Shown here one piece after another: positions 17,205 through 27,975 of a stretch of 64,000 nucleotides of DNA (within the stretch, counting starts at the first letter, position 1; every line of letters starts with the position of its first letter). The notes beneath the pieces were generated by a model. The model was not told the origin of the DNA. It did not search any database and saw only the letters and a program-made list of their open reading frames with translations. The stretch lies in assembly GCF_008370345.1 (NCBI RefSeq), contig NZ_VTUU01000005.1, forward strand, positions 1 through 64,000. The letters run 5' to 3'. Position numbers and translations under genes: made by a program. The stretch comes from Marinobacter salinexigens. GTDB taxonomy: Bacteria; Pseudomonadota; Gammaproteobacteria; Pseudomonadales; Oleiphilaceae.

Positions 17205-18953
17205 GTGAATGCATTGTCCGGTCAGGGAAAGCAGACAACGTGGAGACAAATGCTGGTGCAGGGTGCGAAGGCCTGGCGCTTTGGCTCCGTGCTGGGTGTT
17301 TTTCTGCTGGTGGTCGGGCTTCTCAGCTGGCGCCTGATCGATCTACAGGTTGTCGATAATGACTTTCTGCGCAAGCAAGGTGATGTTCGTACCATTCGCG
17401 TAGAGAGTATCGATGCTCACCGTGGGGTGATTTCAGACCGTCACGGAGAACCTCTGGCGGTGAGTACCCCTGTGCAGACAATCTGGGCCAACCCCTCGGA
17501 AATGGATGCCGATGAGCCTCGTCTGACCAATCTCGCCCGGTTGCTGGATATCAGCGAAGCCGATTTGCGGCAACGGTTGAAAAAATACTCCGGCCGAGAG
17601 TTCATATATCTGCGTCGTAAGGTTCAGCCTGCCCTTGCCCGGCAGGCTTTGGCGCTTGATATCAACGGGGTTTATGCCCGCCAGGAATACCGGCGTTATT
17701 ACCCGGCCGGAGAAGTGACCGCTCACGTCGTTGGCTTCACCAACATCGATGAGCATGGTCAGGAAGGCATGGAGCTTACCTATAACCAGTGGCTCTCCGG
17801 GGAACCTGGCCGTAAGCGTGTTCTCAAAGATAACAAGGGTCGCGTTATCAAGGACCTGAGCCTGATCCGTGATGCCCGGCCAGGTCGCAGTCTTGATCTC
17901 AGTATCGATTTACGCTTGCAGTACCTGGCCTATCGGGAGCTGAAAGCGGTAGTCAGTGCCCACAAGGCCCGGGGTGGCACGCTGGTCATGCTTGATGTGG
18001 ACACAGGTGAGGTATTGGCGATGGTCAATCAGGGTTCCTATAACCCGAATGACCGAAGCCAGCTGACGGCAGAAAATCTCAGAAACAAGGCGATCACAGA
18101 CCTGTTTGAGCCAGGTTCCACGATGAAACCGATCACCATGGCTGCGGCACTGGAGACCGGGAAGTATGTGGTGGGTAGTACGATTGATACGTCACCGGGT
18201 TACCGGCGTTTTGGTCGCTTTACCATTCGCGACCATCGGAATTATGGCGTCATGGATCTGACCAAAATTATCGCCAAGTCCAGTAACGTCGGGATGAGTC
18301 GTATCGCAACCGATATTGGTGGTGATGTCATTCGGGATCTCTACAGCCGCGTAGGGCTCGGGCAGCCGACAGGTATAGGGTTCCCGGGCGAAGCCGTTGG
18401 CGTTCTGCCGGCACCCCCGAAATGGCGTCCAGTTGAAGAAGCGACACTGTCTTATGGATATGGTCTGAGTGTTACTGCGCTGCAGTTGGCCCAGGCTTAT
18501 ATGGTGATTGCCAACGGTGGCGTCCGGTACCCACTGAGCCTGCTCAAGCTCGAGGAACAGCCGCAAGGGCAGCGAGTGCTCTCCGAGAAGGTTACTTACG
18601 AGGTTCGGAACATGCTGCGTGAAGTGATTGAGCATGGAACCGGAGGCCGGGCCAAGACAGGTCTGTATTCGGCGGGCGGCAAGACCGGTACGGTCCACCT
18701 GGTGGGTAAGCAGGGATACGAAGACAGCGAATACAAAGCAATCTTTGCCGGAATGGCACCGATTGATGATCCAAGAATTGTTACGGTTGTGGCCGTGGAT
18801 GCGCCGCAGTCCGGCGAGTATTACGGAGGCGAGGTAGCTGCACCCGTGTTCGCCAGGGTAATGAGTGACGCTCTTCGGTTGTTGAATGTGAAGCCTGAAC
18901 TGGAAGTTGGTGAGGCGGGTAAGTCTCAACCTGCTCCGGGAGCACGGGGGTAA
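17205..18953 (+). CDS. ftsI: peptidoglycan D,D-transpeptidase FtsI (PBP3)
   Basis: Septal class B penicillin-binding protein that cross-links peptidoglycan with FtsW. It has 582 residues starting at GTG. One N-terminal membrane helix (VLGVFLLVVGLLSWRLI) precedes the pedestal domain and the transpeptidase domain. Active-site motifs are intact: S305-T-M-K308, S359-S360-N361 and K493-T-G-T. A 37-base gap separates it from ftsL, and it is followed five bases later by murE. Confidence 0.97.
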   Translation: MNALSGQGKQTTWRQMLVQGAKAWRFGSVLGVFLLVVGLLSWRLIDLQVVDNDFLRKQGDVRTIRVESIDAHRGVISDRHGEPLAVSTPVQTIWANPSEMDADEPRLTNLARLLDISEADLRQRLKKYSGREFIYLRRKVQPALARQALALDINGVYARQEYRRYYPAGEVTAHVVGFTNIDEHGQEGMELTYNQWLSGEPGRKRVLKDNKGRVIKDLSLIRDARPGRSLDLSIDLRLQYLAYRELKAVVSAHKARGGTLVMLDVDTGEVLAMVNQGSYNPNDRSQLTAENLRNKAITDLFEPGSTMKPITMAAALETGKYVVGSTIDTSPGYRRFGRFTIRDHRNYGVMDLTKIIAKSSNVGMSRIATDIGGDVIRDLYSRVGLGQPTGIGFPGEAVGVLPAPPKWRPVEEATLSYGYGLSVTALQLAQAYMVIANGGVRYPLSLLKLEEQPQGQRVLSEKVTYEVRNMLREVIEHGTGGRAKTGLYSAGGKTGTVHLVGKQGYEDSEYKAIFAGMAPIDDPRIVTVVAVDAPQSGEYYGGEVAAPVFARVMSDALRLLNVKPELEVGEAGKSQPAPGARG

Positions 18954-18958
18954 ACCTT

Positions 18959-20443
18959 ATGTGCATCACATCGCTCAGCACGCTGTTGCACGGTATTGTT
19001 GAAGTACCGTCGGTATTTGATCTCACCATCCATGGCTTGCGAACGGACAGTCGGGATGTAACGAGCGGCGATGCCTTTGTTGCTGTCTCGGGTGCTAAAA
19101 CGCCGGCGGATCATTACCTCGATAGCGCCATCAAGGCAGGCGCGTCGGCGGTGTTGTTGGAATCGGCCGATGCACGCGAGTGTTATGAATATCACGGAGC
19201 GTTGGTTGTGCCCGTGGTTGGTCTGAAGCGGTGTCTGGGAACGATCGCCGACCGGTTTTTTGAACATCCATCTCAGAGACTGAGACTTGTTGGTGTTACA
19301 GGTACGAATGGCAAAACCTCGGTGTCGCAGTACATTGCACAGCTGTTGAAGGAAACGGGTACACCTTGCGGGATTCTTGGCACCGTAGGGTACGGCATGC
19401 CCGGAGCCCTACAAGAAGCAACTCACACCACGCCGGACGTGGTGCAGGTGAACCGTGTCCTCTGGCGAATCCTCGAACAGGGCGGTCGTGCAGCTGCGAT
19501 GGAAGTGTCCTCCCATGCTCTGGATCAGGGGCGGGTGGACGGTCTGAAAATGACAGGTGCGGTGTTTACCAATCTGACCCGGGACCACCTTGATTACCAC
19601 GGGACCATGGAAGCCTACGGCGAAGCCAAAGCCCGGTTGTTTGAGCGGGAAGGGCTCCATTTCTCCGTGATCAATTTTGATGATCCGTTCGGGCGCCAGT
19701 TGTTCGGGCAGCTTGACGGAAAGTGCGACCGCATTCGCTACAGCTTGCATGAAAGCGAGACTGAGCTCTGGATGAGGTCCTTCAATCCGACGGATGAGGG
19801 CTTCCGGGCCGAGGTGGATGGTCAGTGGGGAGGTTTCGATATTGCAGTGCCGCTGATGGGCAGCTTTAACGCCAGTAACGTATTGGCTGCCATGGCAACG
19901 GTGCTGGCACTTGGTGTGCCTGTCGACAGGATTCAGCAAGCGGTAACCCGGCTGGCTCCTCCTCCGGGGCGTCTCGAACGGTTCAGCAGCGCTGAAGGCA
20001 TTCGCGTGGTGGTGGACTATGCCCATACACCGGATGCCCTGGCAAATGCGCTTGCCGCATTGCGCTCGCATACCAGTGGAAAGCTGATCTGTGTATTTGG
20101 CTGTGGCGGTGACCGGGACAGTGGAAAACGCCCGGAAATGGCTGCGGAAGCAGAAATGCTGGCGGACGTGGTTATCGTCACCGATGACAATCCCCGGGGT
20201 GAGGATCCTGCAGCTATAGCCGCCGATATATTTGCTGGCTTCTCATCCGGTAGCTCAGTAGCACTCGTCCATGACCGGGCAGAAGCCATTCGACGTGCGA
20301 TTGCCATGGCAACTCCGGAAGATCTCGTGTTGATCGCGGGCAAGGGCCATGAGTCTTATCAGGAAATCGCGGGCCAGAAACTACATTTCAGCGATGCCGA
20401 ACAGGTGCGCCTTGGCTTGAACCTTACCGGGGGTGTGGCATGA
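18959..20443 (+). CDS. murE: UDP-MurNAc-tripeptide synthetase
   Basis: Cytoplasmic ATP-dependent ligase that adds the third stem-peptide residue. It has 494 residues. ATP-loop GVTGTNGKTSVSQYIA and the C-terminal DNPRGEDP motif are present; the DNPR form marks meso-diaminopimelate rather than lysine as substrate, as expected for a Gram-negative. It ends with a four-base ATGA overlap with murF. Confidence 0.97.
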   Translation: MCITSLSTLLHGIVEVPSVFDLTIHGLRTDSRDVTSGDAFVAVSGAKTPADHYLDSAIKAGASAVLLESADARECYEYHGALVVPVVGLKRCLGTIADRFFEHPSQRLRLVGVTGTNGKTSVSQYIAQLLKETGTPCGILGTVGYGMPGALQEATHTTPDVVQVNRVLWRILEQGGRAAAMEVSSHALDQGRVDGLKMTGAVFTNLTRDHLDYHGTMEAYGEAKARLFEREGLHFSVINFDDPFGRQLFGQLDGKCDRIRYSLHESETELWMRSFNPTDEGFRAEVDGQWGGFDIAVPLMGSFNASNVLAAMATVLALGVPVDRIQQAVTRLAPPPGRLERFSSAEGIRVVVDYAHTPDALANALAALRSHTSGKLICVFGCGGDRDSGKRPEMAAEAEMLADVVIVTDDNPRGEDPAAIAADIFAGFSSGSSVALVHDRAEAIRRAIAMATPEDLVLIAGKGHESYQEIAGQKLHFSDAEQVRLGLNLTGGVA

Positions 20444-21831
20444 TGCGCGCCTTTTCGCTGGCGGAAGCGAAAGACTGGCTGTCGGCATCCTGCTCTGCAA
20501 CCGGGTTGGAGTCGCAGGTATTCACCGGCGTTTCTACCGATACCAGGGCGATTGAGCCAGGACAGATTTTTGTTGCTCTTCGCGGGGATAACTTTGATGG
20601 CCATCGTTTCCTGGATGTCGCCAGGGACCGTGGTGCCGTTGCGGTCGTCGTTGACTGTGCAGAAGTTGGCCTGGGTATTCCTCAGCTTGTTGTCGACGAT
20701 ACCGTGGATGCCTTGGCGCAGTTGGCGGCAGGTAACCGTAACGAGAGTAGCGCAAGGCTGGTTGCGGTAACCGGCAGTAGTGGCAAGACCACAGTGAGGG
20801 AAATGACTGCAGCGATTCTCACCCGGATGGGTGAGACCCTGGCAACCAGCGGCAATCTGAACAACCACATTGGTGTGCCTCTGACGCTGTTCAGGCTTGC
20901 TCCGGAGCATCAATACGGGGCCATTGAACTTGGCGCCAGCGGACTTGGGGAGATTGCTCACACAGTCGCGATCACCCGTCCGGAAGTAGCGATCCTGACC
21001 AATGCGGGTTCGGCTCATCTCGAAGGCTTTGGCAGCTACGAGAACATCATTCTGGCCAAGGGCGAGATTATTGAGGGCGTCAGCCGGGAAGGGCTGGTTG
21101 TCCTTAATCGGGATGATCCGGCTTTTGGTCAGTGGCTGGAACGTGCAGCTGATCGTCCCGTGGTTAGCGTGAGTTGTACCGGCGCCACCGACGCAACCTA
21201 CACCGCGAGAATGGAAGGTTCTGCGGGGGCAGGCCTGAAATTTACCGTGATTGGCCCTGCGGGTTGGTCATGCGATGTGGCCCTTGCTCTGGAAGGAGAA
21301 CATAACGTCGTCAATGCCATGCTGGCGTTGGCGGCAGCCCGTCATTTGGGAGCGACCAACGAGCATATTGTTTCCGGCCTGGCCTCCGTGAAAGCGGTCA
21401 AGGGGCGCCTGCAAAGCTTGCAGGTCTCCCCGGATATGACGGTTATTGACGACAGCTATAACGCAAATCCGGTCTCGATGAAGGCTGCGGTGCGTGTGTT
21501 GGCCAGAAAAAACGGTGAGCGGATTGCGGTTTTCGGAGCCATGGCGGAACTGGGGGAAAAGGCCGGGGAGCTTCACCGCGAAGTCGGGCAGTGCGCCCGT
21601 GATGAGAAAATAGACAGGCTGATGACCGTAGGGCCGGGTTGTGAGGGGTATGCCGAAGGGTTCGGCGACGGCACCGAAGCGTATCAGCACCATGATGAGG
21701 CTGTTAAGGCCGTCATCAACGCAAACAGGAAGCCAGTCACCGTGCTGGTAAAAGGTTCTCGCAGTTCTGCCATGGAGCTTGTGGTGGAGGGAATTCAGGA
21801 AAAGGTGAATAAATCATGCTGCTCTGGCTGA
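20440..21831 (+). CDS. murF: UDP-MurNAc-tripeptide-D-Ala-D-Ala ligase
   Basis: Adds D-alanyl-D-alanine to the UDP-MurNAc tripeptide. It has 463 residues with the Mur-ligase ATP loop [13 protein letters not shown], the central [10 protein letters not shown] segment and [15 protein letters not shown] in the C-terminal domain. It overlaps murE by four bases; its last 16 bases overlap the mraY start. Confidence 0.97.
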   Translation: MMRAFSLAEAKDWLSASCSATGLESQVFTGVSTDTRAIEPGQIFVALRGDNFDGHRFLDVARDRGAVAVVVDCAEVGLGIPQLVVDDTVDALAQLAAGNRNESSARLVAVTGSSGKTTVREMTAAILTRMGETLATSGNLNNHIGVPLTLFRLAPEHQYGAIELGASGLGEIAHTVAITRPEVAILTNAGSAHLEGFGSYENIILAKGEIIEGVSREGLVVLNRDDPAFGQWLERAADRPVVSVSCTGATDATYTARMEGSAGAGLKFTVIGPAGWSCDVALALEGEHNVVNAMLALAAARHLGATNEHIVSGLASVKAVKGRLQSLQVSPDMTVIDDSYNANPVSMKAAVRVLARKNGERIAVFGAMAELGEKAGELHREVGQCARDEKIDRLMTVGPGCEGYAEGFGDGTEAYQHHDEAVKAVINANRKPVTVLVKGSRSSAMELVVEGIQEKVNKSCCSG

Positions 21832-22901
21832 CAGAGGCTCTATCTCAATATTTTACCTCGCTGACGGTGTTTCAGTACCTCACGTTGCGGGGCATTCTGG
21901 GCACGCTGACGGCTCTGCTGATCTCGCTGCTGATCGGACCTGTGATGATCCGTAAGCTCAGCCAGTACCAGATTGGCCAGGCTGTGCGGGATGACGGTCC
22001 TCAGACTCACCTGAGCAAGGCGGGTACTCCGACCATGGGGGGCGCGCTGATTCTCGTAGCCATCGGTGTGAGCACTCTGTTGTGGGCTGATCTGAGTAAC
22101 CGTTATGTCTGGGTCACCCTGCTGGTCACCATGTTGTTCGGAGCGATCGGCTGGGTCGATGACTATCGCAAGGTTGTCGAGCGTAATCCACGGGGGTTGC
22201 CTGCGCGCTGGAAATACTTCTGGCAGTCGGTGATTGGTGCCGGTGCGGCTATTGCGTTGTATCTCAGCGCCTCATTGCCACAGGAAACTTCGCTGTACCT
22301 GCCGTTTATAAAAGAGGCTTCTCTGACCCTGGGTCCGGTGATTTTTATTCTGCTCAGTTACTTCGTCATTGTTGGCAGCAGCAACGCGGTGAACCTGACG
22401 GATGGTCTTGATGGCCTGGCGATCATGCCAACGGTCATGGTAGCGGGGGCTCTGGCGATCTTTGCTTATGTGTCCGGGCATGCCCAATTTGCCAACTACC
22501 TGCTGATTCCCCACCTGCCGGGAACCGGCGAACTGATTGTATTTTGTGGTGCGATTGTGGGTGCCGGTCTCGGGTTTCTCTGGTTCAACACCTACCCTGC
22601 GCAGGTCTTCATGGGGGATGTCGGAGCTCTGGCTCTGGGGGCGGCTCTCGGCGTGGTAGCTGTCATTGTGCGCCAGGAAATCGTGCTTTTTATCATGGGT
22701 GGTGTGTTCGTTATGGAAACCATCTCGGTCATTCTTCAGGTCGGTTCTTTCCGCCTGACAGGTCGCCGGATATTCCGCATGGCACCGCTGCATCATCATT
22801 TTGAATTGAAAGGCTGGCCAGAGCCGCGGGTTATTGTCCGCTTCTGGGTGGTTACTGTTGTATTGGTCCTGATTGGCCTCGCCAGTCTGAAGATTCGTTA
22901 A
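21816..22901 (+). CDS. mraY: phospho-N-acetylmuramoyl-pentapeptide transferase
   Basis: Integral membrane enzyme that makes lipid I on undecaprenyl phosphate, 361 residues with about ten membrane segments. Family motifs: [12 protein letters not shown], the acidic pair [27 protein letters not shown] and the late [15 protein letters not shown]. It overlaps murF by 16 bases. Confidence 0.98.
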   Translation: MLLWLTEALSQYFTSLTVFQYLTLRGILGTLTALLISLLIGPVMIRKLSQYQIGQAVRDDGPQTHLSKAGTPTMGGALILVAIGVSTLLWADLSNRYVWVTLLVTMLFGAIGWVDDYRKVVERNPRGLPARWKYFWQSVIGAGAAIALYLSASLPQETSLYLPFIKEASLTLGPVIFILLSYFVIVGSSNAVNLTDGLDGLAIMPTVMVAGALAIFAYVSGHAQFANYLLIPHLPGTGELIVFCGAIVGAGLGFLWFNTYPAQVFMGDVGALALGAALGVVAVIVRQEIVLFIMGGVFVMETISVILQVGSFRLTGRRIFRMAPLHHHFELKGWPEPRVIVRFWVVTVVLVLIGLASLKIR

Positions 22902-22916
22902 GTTGCAGAGTCTCTT

Positions 22917-24260
22917 ATGAGTGTCATTGTTTCAGATCGTCGCACATTGGTCGTAGGGCTCGGTAAAACCGGGCTCTCCTGCGTGCGCTATCTGGTCGGA
23001 CAAGGTCGGGAGATCGCTGTTGCCGACAGCCGGGAACTGCCTCCGGGTCTCGATGAACTCCGGGCTCAATGGCCAGACGTGCCAGTACATCTGGGGACAT
23101 TTGATCCGGAACTGTTCTGCGGGTTTAACGAACTGGTCGTCAGCCCGGGAATTGCGGTTGCTGAGCCTGCGATCGTGGCGGCTTCTCAGAAGGGCGCCAG
23201 AATCCGCGGCGATATTGATTTGTTTGCAGAAGCGGCGGATGCGCCGATTGTTGCGATCACCGGATCGAACGGAAAAACCACTGTCACCACGATGGTCGGC
23301 GAAATGGCCAGGGCAGCTGGGCGCAAGGTAGAGGTTGGTGGAAATATCGGTACACCGGCCCTGGATCTGTTGGGTCGGGGCGCGGATTTGTATGTGCTCG
23401 AACTTTCCAGCTTTCAACTGGAGACAACCGACGAGCTCAATGCCGAAGCGGCAACGGTTCTTAATGTGAGCGATGATCACATGGACCGTTATCCGGACAA
23501 AATGGCGTACTTCCAGGCCAAACAGCGAATCTTCAGAGGATGTCGCAATGCGGTGGTCAATCTTGACGATGCCCTCAGTACTCCCATGGCCCGGGATACG
23601 CTCCGTTTCATCTGCTTCGGATTCCATCGCGTCAACCCGGATACATTCAGTACCCGCGATGATGAACAGGGCACCTGGATAACCTTCGGGTTTGACAACC
23701 TGCTTCCGGCCAGTGAGCTGAAACTGATGGGGCTGCACAATATCAGCAACGTCATGGCGGCTCTCGGTCTGGGGTATGCCGTTGGGCTTCCGATGTCAGT
23801 GATGCTGGCTGTTGCCCGTGAGTTCCGTGGGTTGCCGCATCGATGCGAGCTTGTTCGCCGTGTGGATGACGTGGATTACATTAACGATTCCAAAGGCACG
23901 AACGTTGGCGCGACGGTCGCTGCCATTGAGAGTCTGGCTCCGGACCACGGGAAGATCGTACTGATCGCCGGTGGGGATGGAAAAGGTGCCGATTTTGAGC
24001 CGCTTAAGGCCCCCGTACTGAGGCATTGCAGGTCACTGATCGTGATGGGGCGCGATGCCCGTGCTATCGCGGAAGCGGTTGGAACCGGGGTGCCGGTGCG
24101 CTTTGCAGACTCACTGGCCCAGGCTGTCTCCTTTGCTACAGACGAAGCGCAAGGCGGTGATCGGGTCCTCCTGTCACCGGCCTGCGCCAGTTTCGACATG
24201 TTCCGGGACTATGGCGATCGCGGGGATCAGTTCCGCACGTTGGTGGAGGCCTTGCGATGA
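22917..24260 (+). CDS. murD: UDP-MurNAc-L-alanine:D-glutamate ligase
   Basis: Adds D-glutamate to UDP-MurNAc-L-Ala. It has 447 residues with the N-terminal Rossmann loop VVGLGKTGLSCVRYL, ATP loop AITGSNGKTTVTTMVGE, FQLETTDELNA and NDSKGTNVGATVAA. Its end overlaps the ftsW start by four bases (ATGA). Confidence 0.97.
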   Translation: MSVIVSDRRTLVVGLGKTGLSCVRYLVGQGREIAVADSRELPPGLDELRAQWPDVPVHLGTFDPELFCGFNELVVSPGIAVAEPAIVAASQKGARIRGDIDLFAEAADAPIVAITGSNGKTTVTTMVGEMARAAGRKVEVGGNIGTPALDLLGRGADLYVLELSSFQLETTDELNAEAATVLNVSDDHMDRYPDKMAYFQAKQRIFRGCRNAVVNLDDALSTPMARDTLRFICFGFHRVNPDTFSTRDDEQGTWITFGFDNLLPASELKLMGLHNISNVMAALGLGYAVGLPMSVMLAVAREFRGLPHRCELVRRVDDVDYINDSKGTNVGATVAAIESLAPDHGKIVLIAGGDGKGADFEPLKAPVLRHCRSLIVMGRDARAIAEAVGTGVPVRFADSLAQAVSFATDEAQGGDRVLLSPACASFDMFRDYGDRGDQFRTLVEALR

Positions 24261-25459
24261 GTACTGGAATCGCAACGACCGCTCGTCATCGTTGGCTTGG
24301 CGAAATTCAGCCCCTGCCAACGCTGATCATCAGCTCTATTGCTCTGCTGACGCTGGGCATCATCATGATTTCATCGGCGTCCATGGATATGGCATCCGAG
24401 ACTCTGGGCAACAGCTATCACTACGTTGTCCGGCAGTTGTTGTTCGCCGCCCTTGGCTGTGCGACTGCATTGATCACCGTCAACGTTCCCCTGGGGTGGT
24501 GGGAACGCAGTGGCTGGTTGCTCTTGGGCATTGGCCTGCTGGTGCTGGTACTGGTTCTTACCCCACTGGGGCGGACGGTGAACGGCTCAACTCGCTGGAT
24601 TCCGTTCGGACTGTTCAACGTGCAGGTATCGGAAGTCGCGAAACTGTGTTTGATTGCCTATCTCGCCGGCTACGTGGTTCGGCGCAGAGATGAGTTGCTG
24701 AACACCTGGCCCGGGTTCCTGAAGCCACTGGTGGTACTCGGTATCGCCTCGGTTCTGTTGGTTATCCAGCCTGACTTCGGCGCCACTGTCGTACTGGTTA
24801 CCGCCTCGGCAGGAATGATTTTCCTGAGTGGGGTCCGGCTTACCCGTTTCGTCCCGCTCATTGTAGTGTTGGTTGTCCTGGGTGTCCTGCTGGTTGTGAC
24901 CCAGCCTTATCGCCTGAAGCGCGTTGTCAGCTATCTGGATCCCTGGAAGGACCAGTTCGACAGCGGGTACCAACTGACCCAGTCATTGATTGCCTTTGGT
25001 CGTGGAGAATGGGCCGGGGTTGGCCTTGGAAACTCGATTCAGAAACTGTTCTACCTGCCCGAGGCCCACACCGATTTCATCTTTGCGATCATCGCGGAAG
25101 AGTTTGGTCTGCTGGGATCGCTGACCGTGCTGGCACTGTTTGCGCTGCTGGTGGTGAGCGGGTTTGTGATCGCCCGACGTGCTGAAAAATCAGGTATGCC
25201 GTTCGGCGCCTGTTTTGCCTACGGCATATCGCTGCTGATTGGTTTGCAGGCCACCATCAATATTGCCGTCAGTACCGGACTTCTGCCAACCAAAGGTCTG
25301 ACGCTGCCGCTGGTAAGTTACGGTGGTTCCAGCCTGATGATCATGTGCGCATCCATTGGCATTCTGGCCCGGGTGGAGATGGAACGCCTGGATAGGGAGC
25401 GTTTGGCACAGGAAAAGACTCAGAGCAAGTCGTTCAGGGGAGGTGCGTCTTATGACTGA
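24257..25459 (+). CDS. ftsW: septal peptidoglycan glycosyltransferase FtsW
   Basis: SEDS-family polymerase that works with FtsI at the septum, 400 residues with about ten membrane segments. Conserved segments: TRWIPFGLFNVQVSEVAKL, QPDFGATVVL, the large loop with SYLDPWKDQFDSGYQLTQSLIAFGRGEWAGVGLG, and LPLVSYGGSSL. It overlaps murD by four bases and murG by eight. Confidence 0.97.
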   Translation: MSTGIATTARHRWLGEIQPLPTLIISSIALLTLGIIMISSASMDMASETLGNSYHYVVRQLLFAALGCATALITVNVPLGWWERSGWLLLGIGLLVLVLVLTPLGRTVNGSTRWIPFGLFNVQVSEVAKLCLIAYLAGYVVRRRDELLNTWPGFLKPLVVLGIASVLLVIQPDFGATVVLVTASAGMIFLSGVRLTRFVPLIVVLVVLGVLLVVTQPYRLKRVVSYLDPWKDQFDSGYQLTQSLIAFGRGEWAGVGLGNSIQKLFYLPEAHTDFIFAIIAEEFGLLGSLTVLALFALLVVSGFVIARRAEKSGMPFGACFAYGISLLIGLQATINIAVSTGLLPTKGLTLPLVSYGGSSLMIMCASIGILARVEMERLDRERLAQEKTQSKSFRGGASYD

Positions 25460-26537
25460 TCCCCGGCGCTTTCTGATGATGGCTGGCGGAACCGGCGGTC
25501 ATGTGTTTCCCGCTCTCGCGACCGCCAGGGCGCTACAGGCGCAGGGCCATGAAGTCTACTGGCTTGGCGCCCGTGGTGGTATGGAAGAGCGCCTGATCGG
25601 TGATACCGGAATTCCGATGTCTCTGATCCATATTTCCGGGCTTCGGGGAAAGGGCAAAATGGCTTTGTTGCTGGCTCCTTTTCGTCTTATGAGGGCCCTT
25701 GGAGAAGCCTTTACGGTAATGCTCCAGATCAGACCCCACTGTGTTGTTGGTATGGGTGGTTTTGTGACCGGTCCAGGTGGTGTTGCTGCCTGGCTGACCC
25801 GCACTCCTCTGGTTATACATGAGCAGAATGCCATTGCTGGCATGACTAATCGGATTCTGGTCCGGTTTGCCGAAACTGTACTGGAGGCGTTTCCCGGAAG
25901 CTTCGGTAGCAAGGTGGTTACTCGCTGCACGGGTAACCCGGTCCGTCAGGATCTGGCTGCGTTGCCGGAGCCTGAACAGAGGATGGCAGAACATGAGGGT
26001 ACCCTGCGCCTGCTGGTTGTGGGTGGCAGCCTCGGTGCTCAGGTGTTTAACCAGCAGTTGCCGGAAGCTCTGGCTCTGTTGCCAGAAGGAATTCGGCCAG
26101 TGGTGCGTCACCAGTGTGGTGAGAAAAACCTGGATGCAGCGAAAGCAGCCTACGAGAAGCACAGCGTTGAGGCCAGTGTGGAGCCTTTCATCAAGGACAT
26201 GGCTGAGGCCTACCGCTGGGCAGACCTGGTCCTGTGTCGCTCCGGCGCCCTGACGGTTTCGGAACTTTGTGTGGCGGGAATCGGTGCTTTGCTGGTGCCT
26301 TTTCCCCACGCGGTTGATGACCACCAAACGAAAAATGGCCAGCAAATGGTCGATGCCGGAGCGGCCGTTCTGATACCCCAATCACGGCTGACAGCTGCCG
26401 GGCTGGCTGAAACACTGACCGATCTGTCCAACGATCGGGCACGAGTATTGACTATGGCGAAGGCCGCCAGATCGCTGGCCCGCCCGAATGCAACGGAGAG
26501 AGTCGTGAATTACTGTCTGGAGGCCGCCAATGGCTGA
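25452..26537 (+). CDS. murG: UDP-GlcNAc:lipid I GlcNAc transferase
   Basis: Membrane-associated glycosyltransferase (GT28) that converts lipid I to lipid II. It has 361 residues from the ATG at 25452, with [12 protein letters not shown] near the N-terminus, [12 protein letters not shown] in the middle and [34 protein letters not shown] in the donor domain. Longer frames starting inside ftsW are discarded: GAGG precedes 25452 and the N-terminus fits. It shares eight bases with ftsW and eight with murC. Confidence 0.97.
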   Translation: MTDPRRFLMMAGGTGGHVFPALATARALQAQGHEVYWLGARGGMEERLIGDTGIPMSLIHISGLRGKGKMALLLAPFRLMRALGEAFTVMLQIRPHCVVGMGGFVTGPGGVAAWLTRTPLVIHEQNAIAGMTNRILVRFAETVLEAFPGSFGSKVVTRCTGNPVRQDLAALPEPEQRMAEHEGTLRLLVVGGSLGAQVFNQQLPEALALLPEGIRPVVRHQCGEKNLDAAKAAYEKHSVEASVEPFIKDMAEAYRWADLVLCRSGALTVSELCVAGIGALLVPFPHAVDDHQTKNGQQMVDAGAAVLIPQSRLTAAGLAETLTDLSNDRARVLTMAKAARSLARPNATERVVNYCLEAANG

Positions 26538-27975
26538 TGCAACCAACCCGCCTCTGGTTTATCAGGTGCCGGAGATGCGCCGGATCCGTCATATCCACTT
26601 CGTGGGTATCGGCGGTGCCGGCATGAGTGGTATCGCCGAGGTTCTGAAAAACCAGGGATATGAGGTCTCCGGATCTGATCTGAAAGAAGGGGTGGTTACG
26701 GACCGCCTGAAAGCCATGGGGGTTGAGGTTCAGATCGGTCATCGGGAAGAAAACAGCGAGCACGCTGATGTCGTGGTTGTATCTTCCGCAGTGTCATCGG
26801 ATAACCCGGAAGTGGCTGCTGCCCGCAACCGCAGGGTACCTATTGTTCCCCGCGCGGAAATGCTGGCGGAAATCATGCGCTATCGCCATGGCATTGCTGT
26901 GGCTGGTACCCACGGTAAAACCACGACGACCAGCCTGATTGCCTCCGTGCTTGGCGAAGCGGGTCTGGATCCAACCTTCGTCATTGGCGGCAAGCTGAAC
27001 AGTGCAGGCACCAACGCAAAGCTTGGTGGTTCCCGCTACCTGGTTGCCGAGGCTGATGAAAGTGATGCTTCATTCCTGCATCTCACCCCCGTTATTTCGG
27101 TGGTGACCAATATTGAAGCCGACCATATGGACACCTATGGCGGCGATGTTGAAAAGCTGAAGCAGACATTCGTGGACTTCCTGCACAACCTGCCGTTCTA
27201 CGGTATTGCCGTGATGTGTGTGGATGACGACTACGTGCAGGAAATAATCCCCCGGATCTCACGGGCCATCATTACTTATGGCATTGATAATCCGGAGGCC
27301 GATTACCGAGCTGAAAACATTCAATCGGATGGTCTTAAAACCCGGTTCGTGGTGAAGCGTCCGGGAGATCGGAGTGATCTGGATGTGGAGCTGAAAATGC
27401 CGGGACGGCATAACGTATTGAACGCACTTGCGGCTATTGCCGTGGCGACCGATGAAGGCGTTGCCGATGAAGCCATCTGCAGCGGCCTGGCCGGGTTTGC
27501 CGGTGTGGGACGCCGGTTCCAGATTTATGGCGACTACCAGACACCGAAGGGTGACATCACCCTGGTTGACGACTACGGCCATCACCCGACTGAAGTGGAT
27601 GCGGTTATTCGTGCCGCGCGGGATGCCTGGCCTGGTCGCCGACTGGTCATGCTGTATCAGCCGCACCGTTATACCCGTACCAGGGATCTCTATGAGGACT
27701 TCGTTCGCGTTCTGTCCGAGGTGGATGGCCTGCTGCTGATGGATGTTTATTCTGCGGGTGAGCCGGCGATTCCCGGTGCCGATGGCCGGGCTCTGTGCAG
27801 GAGCATTCGGCAACGGGGCAAGGTGGAGCCGGTGTTTGTTGAGGACAATAACGAAATCGAAAGCCTGCTGGCGAATGTGTTGCAGGACGGTGATCTTCTG
27901 ATTACCCAGGGTGCCGGCGACATCGGTGGTGTGGCGGCACGGCTGGCGGCCGCAGGAGTGGTTGCAAATGACTGA
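26530..27975 (+). CDS. murC: UDP-MurNAc:L-alanine ligase
   Basis: First amino-acid-adding ligase of the cytoplasmic branch, 481 residues. N-terminal [21 protein letters not shown] loop [30 protein letters not shown] and [12 protein letters not shown] are all present. It overlaps murG by eight bases (ATGGCTGA) and ddlB by eight. No murB lies between murC and ddlB, as in E. coli. Confidence 0.97.
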   Translation: MADATNPPLVYQVPEMRRIRHIHFVGIGGAGMSGIAEVLKNQGYEVSGSDLKEGVVTDRLKAMGVEVQIGHREENSEHADVVVVSSAVSSDNPEVAAARNRRVPIVPRAEMLAEIMRYRHGIAVAGTHGKTTTTSLIASVLGEAGLDPTFVIGGKLNSAGTNAKLGGSRYLVAEADESDASFLHLTPVISVVTNIEADHMDTYGGDVEKLKQTFVDFLHNLPFYGIAVMCVDDDYVQEIIPRISRAIITYGIDNPEADYRAENIQSDGLKTRFVVKRPGDRSDLDVELKMPGRHNVLNALAAIAVATDEGVADEAICSGLAGFAGVGRRFQIYGDYQTPKGDITLVDDYGHHPTEVDAVIRAARDAWPGRRLVMLYQPHRYTRTRDLYEDFVRVLSEVDGLLLMDVYSAGEPAIPGADGRALCRSIRQRGKVEPVFVEDNNEIESLLANVLQDGDLLITQGAGDIGGVAARLAAAGVVAND